Positions 61,181 to 64,000 of a stretch of DNA of 64,000 nt are shown here, in pieces. Each line of letters begins with the position of its first letter. The first letter of the stretch is position 1. The stretch is from an uncultured Pelagibacteraceae bacterium (lineage in GTDB: Bacteria; Pseudomonadota; Alphaproteobacteria; Pelagibacterales; Pelagibacteraceae). The position numbers were made by a program, and so were the translations under genes. A model generated the notes under the pieces. It was not told where the DNA came from, did not search any database, and saw nothing but the letters and a program-made list of their open reading frames with translations. The DNA lies in the NCBI GenBank assembly GCA_902574695.1, contig CACGON010000003.1, forward strand, positions 1 through 64,000, in the 5' to 3' direction.

Positions 61181-61548
61181 TCTTTTTCTTTAAAAACTAA
61201 GCATACACCATTATTACAATATCTTTTTCCTGTAGGCTTTGGACCATCATCAAATATATGTCCGTGGTGACCGCCACAATTTTTACAGTGATATTCGGTT
61301 CTTGCATAACCAATTAGATGATCAGTTTTGGTCTCAAAAACTTCTGGTAATGATTCATAAAAAGATGGCCACCCTGAGCCGCTTTCATATTTTTTATTTG
61401 AGTCAAAAAGTTTTACATCACAATTTGCACAGTGGTAAAACCCTTTTCTTTTTTCATTATTTAATTCACTTGATCCTGCTGGCTCTGTGCCTTCTTCAAA
61501 TAAAACAATATTTTGTTCTGCCGTAAGATTTGGATTTTTTTTTTTCAT
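61177..61548 (-). CDS. msrB: Methionine-R-sulfoxide reductase
   Basis: 123 residues. MsrB reduces methionine-R-sulfoxide in proteins. The structural zinc site is Cys40/Cys43 (HCANC) and Cys88/Cys91 (CKNC). SGSGWPSFYE and GHHGHIFDDGP are typical, and the catalytic Cys is Cys111 in GKRYCNNG. The usual end RYCxNSxxL is here RYCNNGVCL, with Gly for Ser and an extra Cys116 that might serve as resolving Cys. It shares one base with dadA. Confidence 0.93.
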   Translation of the reverse strand: MKKKNPNLTAEQNIVLFEEGTEPAGSSELNNEKRKGFYHCANCDVKLFDSNKKYESGSGWPSFYESLPEVFETKTDHLIGYARTEYHCKNCGGHHGHIFDDGPKPTGKRYCNNGVCLVFKEKE

Positions 61549-62783
61549 TAAGCAAATCTTATAGAGCTATATGGATCTAAGTCTAAATTTGTTTTTTCTT
61601 CAGAAATCATTTTTGAAATTATTTTTCCCGATATAGCTCCTAGAGTCCAACCTAAATGATGGTGACCAAAAGAATAAAAAACATTTTTAAAATTTTTTGA
61701 AGGCCCAATGACTGGTAAAAAATCTGGTAAAGTTGGTCTAAAACCTAACCATTCATCATCATGTTCTGGGATTCCGTCTAACATATATTTTGCATTATTT
61801 ATTAAATTATTAATCCTTCCGCTTGAAGGGGGATTTTTTAACCCCCCAAATTCGACAGTTCCGACTACTCTTAAACCTTGTTCCATTGGTGTCATTCCAA
61901 AGCCTCTGTTAGAATATACCACAGGGCGTGATATTAAATTTTCACAATTTTTAAAATGAACATGATAGCCTCTTTCAGTTTCTAGTGGGATATTTTCATA
62001 CAAGTCGTCAGTAAACCTTTTTGAGAAAGCACCACATGCTATTATAACTTTATCAAATATAAATCTTTGAGCTTCAGACCTAATCACTGGTTTTTGATCG
62101 TCGAAGTTTAGGTCTTTGATATCATGCTTATAAAATTTACCACCTTTTTGAATAAATAAATCAAAAAGTTTTTGTAAAATTTTTTTTGGATTGTTTGTAT
62201 GTCTGGCGTATGAATAAAAAACACCTCCATCATATATAGGTTTTATTTTAGGCTCCAGATCATGTATTTCTTTTGGACTAAGAAGTTTTTGGTTTACACC
62301 TAGCTCTTCTCTTATCTTAATTTCTAAATTTCTACTCTCTATATTTTGATTATTCCATATATACATTATTCCATTACTAATAACCAAGCCTTCTAAATCT
62401 ATTTCCTGAAATAATTCATCATAAGCTGGTAAGGCTAAATCTAGGATTTGATGCATATATTTTGCTGTATGCATCATATTTTTTTTTGAACAATTTTTTA
62501 TAAATTTCAAAAACCATGGAATCATTTTTGGTACATAATTCCATTTTAGAGCTAAAGGGCCGGTAGAACTTAATAACATAGATGGAACGTCTGTAAGAAT
62601 ATCAGGTCTGTTAAGTGGAACAGATGCGTATGGCGAAAAATGTCCTGCATTTCCATAAGATGCTCCACAACCAGGTTCGTTTTTATCATATACAATTACA
62701 TCATGACCTTTTTTTTGAAGAAAGAGTGCGTTGCAAACCCCTTGAATACCAGCACCTATAATTCCAATTCTTAATTTAGACAT
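61548..62783 (-). CDS. dadA: D-amino acid dehydrogenase-like FAD oxidoreductase
   Basis: 411 residues of the DAO family. GIIGAGIQGVCNALFLQKKGHDV binds FAD, CGASYGNAGHFSPYASVPL is typical of DadA, and the end FRPTLPDFLPVIGPSKNF and FGHHHLGWTLG close the fold. It would oxidise D-amino acids (for example D-alanine from peptidoglycan turnover) and pass electrons to the quinone pool. It heads the run dadA-msrB-membrane protein. Confidence 0.85.
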   Translation of the reverse strand: MSKLRIGIIGAGIQGVCNALFLQKKGHDVIVYDKNEPGCGASYGNAGHFSPYASVPLNRPDILTDVPSMLLSSTGPLALKWNYVPKMIPWFLKFIKNCSKKNMMHTAKYMHQILDLALPAYDELFQEIDLEGLVISNGIMYIWNNQNIESRNLEIKIREELGVNQKLLSPKEIHDLEPKIKPIYDGGVFYSYARHTNNPKKILQKLFDLFIQKGGKFYKHDIKDLNFDDQKPVIRSEAQRFIFDKVIIACGAFSKRFTDDLYENIPLETERGYHVHFKNCENLISRPVVYSNRGFGMTPMEQGLRVVGTVEFGGLKNPPSSGRINNLINNAKYMLDGIPEHDDEWLGFRPTLPDFLPVIGPSKNFKNVFYSFGHHHLGWTLGAISGKIISKMISEEKTNLDLDPYSSIRFA

Positions 62784-62794
62784 TATTAATATTA

Positions 62795-62819
62795 CTACAA
62801 TTTAATTATTTAATTGTAG
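62795..62819. repeat. Inverted repeat between rodA and dadA
   Basis: Arms CTACAATT (62795-62802) and AATTGTAG (62812-62819) with a 9-base AT loop lie in the 54-base gap just before the dadA start. There is no clear T-run, so it is a weak terminator or an operator-like site. Confidence 0.3.
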
Positions 62820-62837
62820 CGACATATTAAACAAAAG

Positions 62838-63962
62838 TTAATGAATTATTTGTTTACTGTGAATTTTTGTACTCATAACAATACTTAGCCCAATCATAGT
62901 GGCTAGCATTGAAGATCCTCCATAAGACATAATTGGAAGTGGCGAACCAACTATAGGTAGTAAACCTAAAACCATTGCCATATTTACAGTCACATATACA
63001 AAAATTGCTGATCCAAAACCATAACAAAAAAGTTTTCCAAAATAGCTTCTAGAATTGGAACCTATATTTAAAATTCTAAATATAACAATTGCATATAATA
63101 TTAATAATATAACCGAACCAATAAAACCATGTTCCTCAGAAAATAAAGTAAAAATAAAATCTGTATGTTTTTCTGGGAGAAATTCTAAATAACTTTGAGT
63201 TCCTTTTAAGAAACCTTTGCCAGTTAAACCACCAGAACCAACTGCTATTTTAGACTGTATTATTTGATAACCCGCTCCTAAAGGATCTCTATCTGGATCA
63301 AAGAAAGTTAAAACTCTAAGTTTTTGATAAGGTTTAAGCATTGAAATAACAAAAGGTAGAGAAACAATTAGAGCTAATCCGGAATAAATAAAATATTTAA
63401 TATTAAAACCTGCTAACCACAATACGATCAAACCACTAATTGCAATTAATATTGATGTTCCCAAATCAGGCTGACTTACCACAAGAAGTATTGGCAATAT
63501 CAAAATTGTCATTGATAAAAGAATATTTTTAAAACTATTAATATTAGTTAATTGTTCTCGATGAAAATATCTTGCAAAACAAACAATTATTGCGATCTTC
63601 ATTAATTCAGATGGTTGTAAATTAATAAAATATAAATTTACCCATCTTTGAGATCCTGAGGCAGTAATTCCGTACATTGACGCCCAGATTAAAAAGCCAA
63701 GTGTAATAATATAAAATAGGTAAGCAGTAGTATGCCAAAATCTTAGACTAACAAATGATAATATTATCATCATTGAAAAAAAAGTTATAAATCTAATCAA
63801 ATGACTTTTGGAATGATACAAAAACTCTCCACCATCTGTAGAATACATTGATAAATTGCTAATAATACCTAAACATAAAACACAAAAAATTAAAATAAAA
63901 TCAAATGATCGTAACTTTTGGAAAAAAGTGAGTTGTTCAGAGTATGAGGTTTGTTCAAACAT
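62838..63962 (-). CDS. rodA: RodA peptidoglycan glycosyltransferase (SEDS family)
   Basis: 374 residues with about ten spans. SEDS signatures are INLQPSELMKIAIIVCFARYF, VSQPDLGTSILIAISGLIVLW, FLPEKHTDFIFTLFSEEHGFIG and PLPIMSYGGSSMLATMIGLS. RodA polymerises glycan strands during cell elongation with its partner PBP2. It starts at 63962; a partner gene probably ends just upstream at the window edge. Confidence 0.95.
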   Translation of the reverse strand: MFEQTSYSEQLTFFQKLRSFDFILIFCVLCLGIISNLSMYSTDGGEFLYHSKSHLIRFITFFSMMIILSFVSLRFWHTTAYLFYIITLGFLIWASMYGITASGSQRWVNLYFINLQPSELMKIAIIVCFARYFHREQLTNINSFKNILLSMTILILPILLVVSQPDLGTSILIAISGLIVLWLAGFNIKYFIYSGLALIVSLPFVISMLKPYQKLRVLTFFDPDRDPLGAGYQIIQSKIAVGSGGLTGKGFLKGTQSYLEFLPEKHTDFIFTLFSEEHGFIGSVILLILYAIVIFRILNIGSNSRSYFGKLFCYGFGSAIFVYVTVNMAMVLGLLPIVGSPLPIMSYGGSSMLATMIGLSIVMSTKIHSKQIIH

Positions 63963-63978
63963 TTTTTTTAAATTTCCA

Positions 63979-64000
63979 TTAGTCTATTTTTTCTAATCTT
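63979..64000 (-). CDS. Possible 3' end of an upstream gene (mrdA/PBP2 expected)
   Basis: Only 22 bases are visible. One frame ends RLEKID and a TAA at 63981-63979; another frame stays open to TAA 63970-63968 (IRKNRLMEI). Which is real cannot be told from the window. PBP2 (mrdA) usually precedes rodA, which is the only reason for the guess. Confidence 0.25.

Noticed and set aside
1-64000. tRNA, rRNA, CRISPR, insertion sequence or prophage
   Set aside because: No gap is long enough and free enough to hold a cloverleaf I could fold, no spaced repeats were seen, and no transposase, integrase or phage protein occurs.

Overview
The window looks like a stretch of chromosome from a SAR11 bacterium (Pelagibacterales, close to Candidatus Pelagibacter). 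The reasons are the very AT-rich DNA, A/T-ending codons with AGA for Arg, near-absent intergenic space with many 1-8 base gene overlaps, and the gene content: trimethylamine monooxygenase, TMAO importer, TMAO demethylase, N-methylglutamate synthase genes and many ABC importers for osmolytes and amino acids. I saw no rRNA, tRNA, CRISPR array, insertion sequence, phage gene or gap above 300 bases.

Region 1 (1-1700, minus): the 5' part of an iron-containing alcohol dehydrogenase and a GpsA-like dehydrogenase. Region 2 (1858-23208) is a methylated-amine module. Tmm turns TMA into TMAO. A ProXWV-type importer (ATPase, fused double permease, binding protein) brings TMAO in. Tdm splits TMAO to dimethylamine plus formaldehyde and passes the C1 unit to folate. 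A stand-alone FAD amine oxidase, two glutamine-synthetase-like ligases, the three split glutamate-synthase-like genes (mgsABC/glxBCD) and an Amt-family channel should handle methylamine and ammonium. Several small or unrecognised genes are built into this module: a winged-helix candidate, a 138-residue protein, and two single-span proteins beside Amt.

Region 3 (23201-34423) is housekeeping: cupin-like protein, BamB-like lipoprotein, YfgM-like protein, aconitase, LysE exporter, CsaA, ArgE, an aldehyde dehydrogenase/ureohydrolase pair, a HExxH metalloprotease and a cyclophilin. Region 4 (34426-46351, minus) reads as one long run: glycosyltransferase, a three-part sugar epimerase/cupin/C-methyltransferase fusion, an EutA-like and a DoeA/EutD-like enzyme (ectoine-type catabolism), a PotABCD-type importer and a FadN-type beta-oxidation enzyme.

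Region 5 (46591-52729, plus) is a tight operon of luciferase-like monooxygenase, DUF1185 protein, alpha/beta hydrolase, aldehyde dehydrogenase, EamA exporter and a Liv-type binding protein. I know of no assigned pathway for this set, and it is my best candidate for an undescribed catabolic system. Region 6 (52748-58654, minus): a ProC-like reductase leads livG, livF, livH, livM, then a 22-codon mini-ORF coupled at both ends, then an MFS transporter. Region 7 (58746-64000): an outer-membrane barrel, LysE exporter, DUF2805 protein, glutaredoxin, MsrB, D-amino-acid dehydrogenase and RodA.

All functions are read from protein motifs and gene order; no database search was run.
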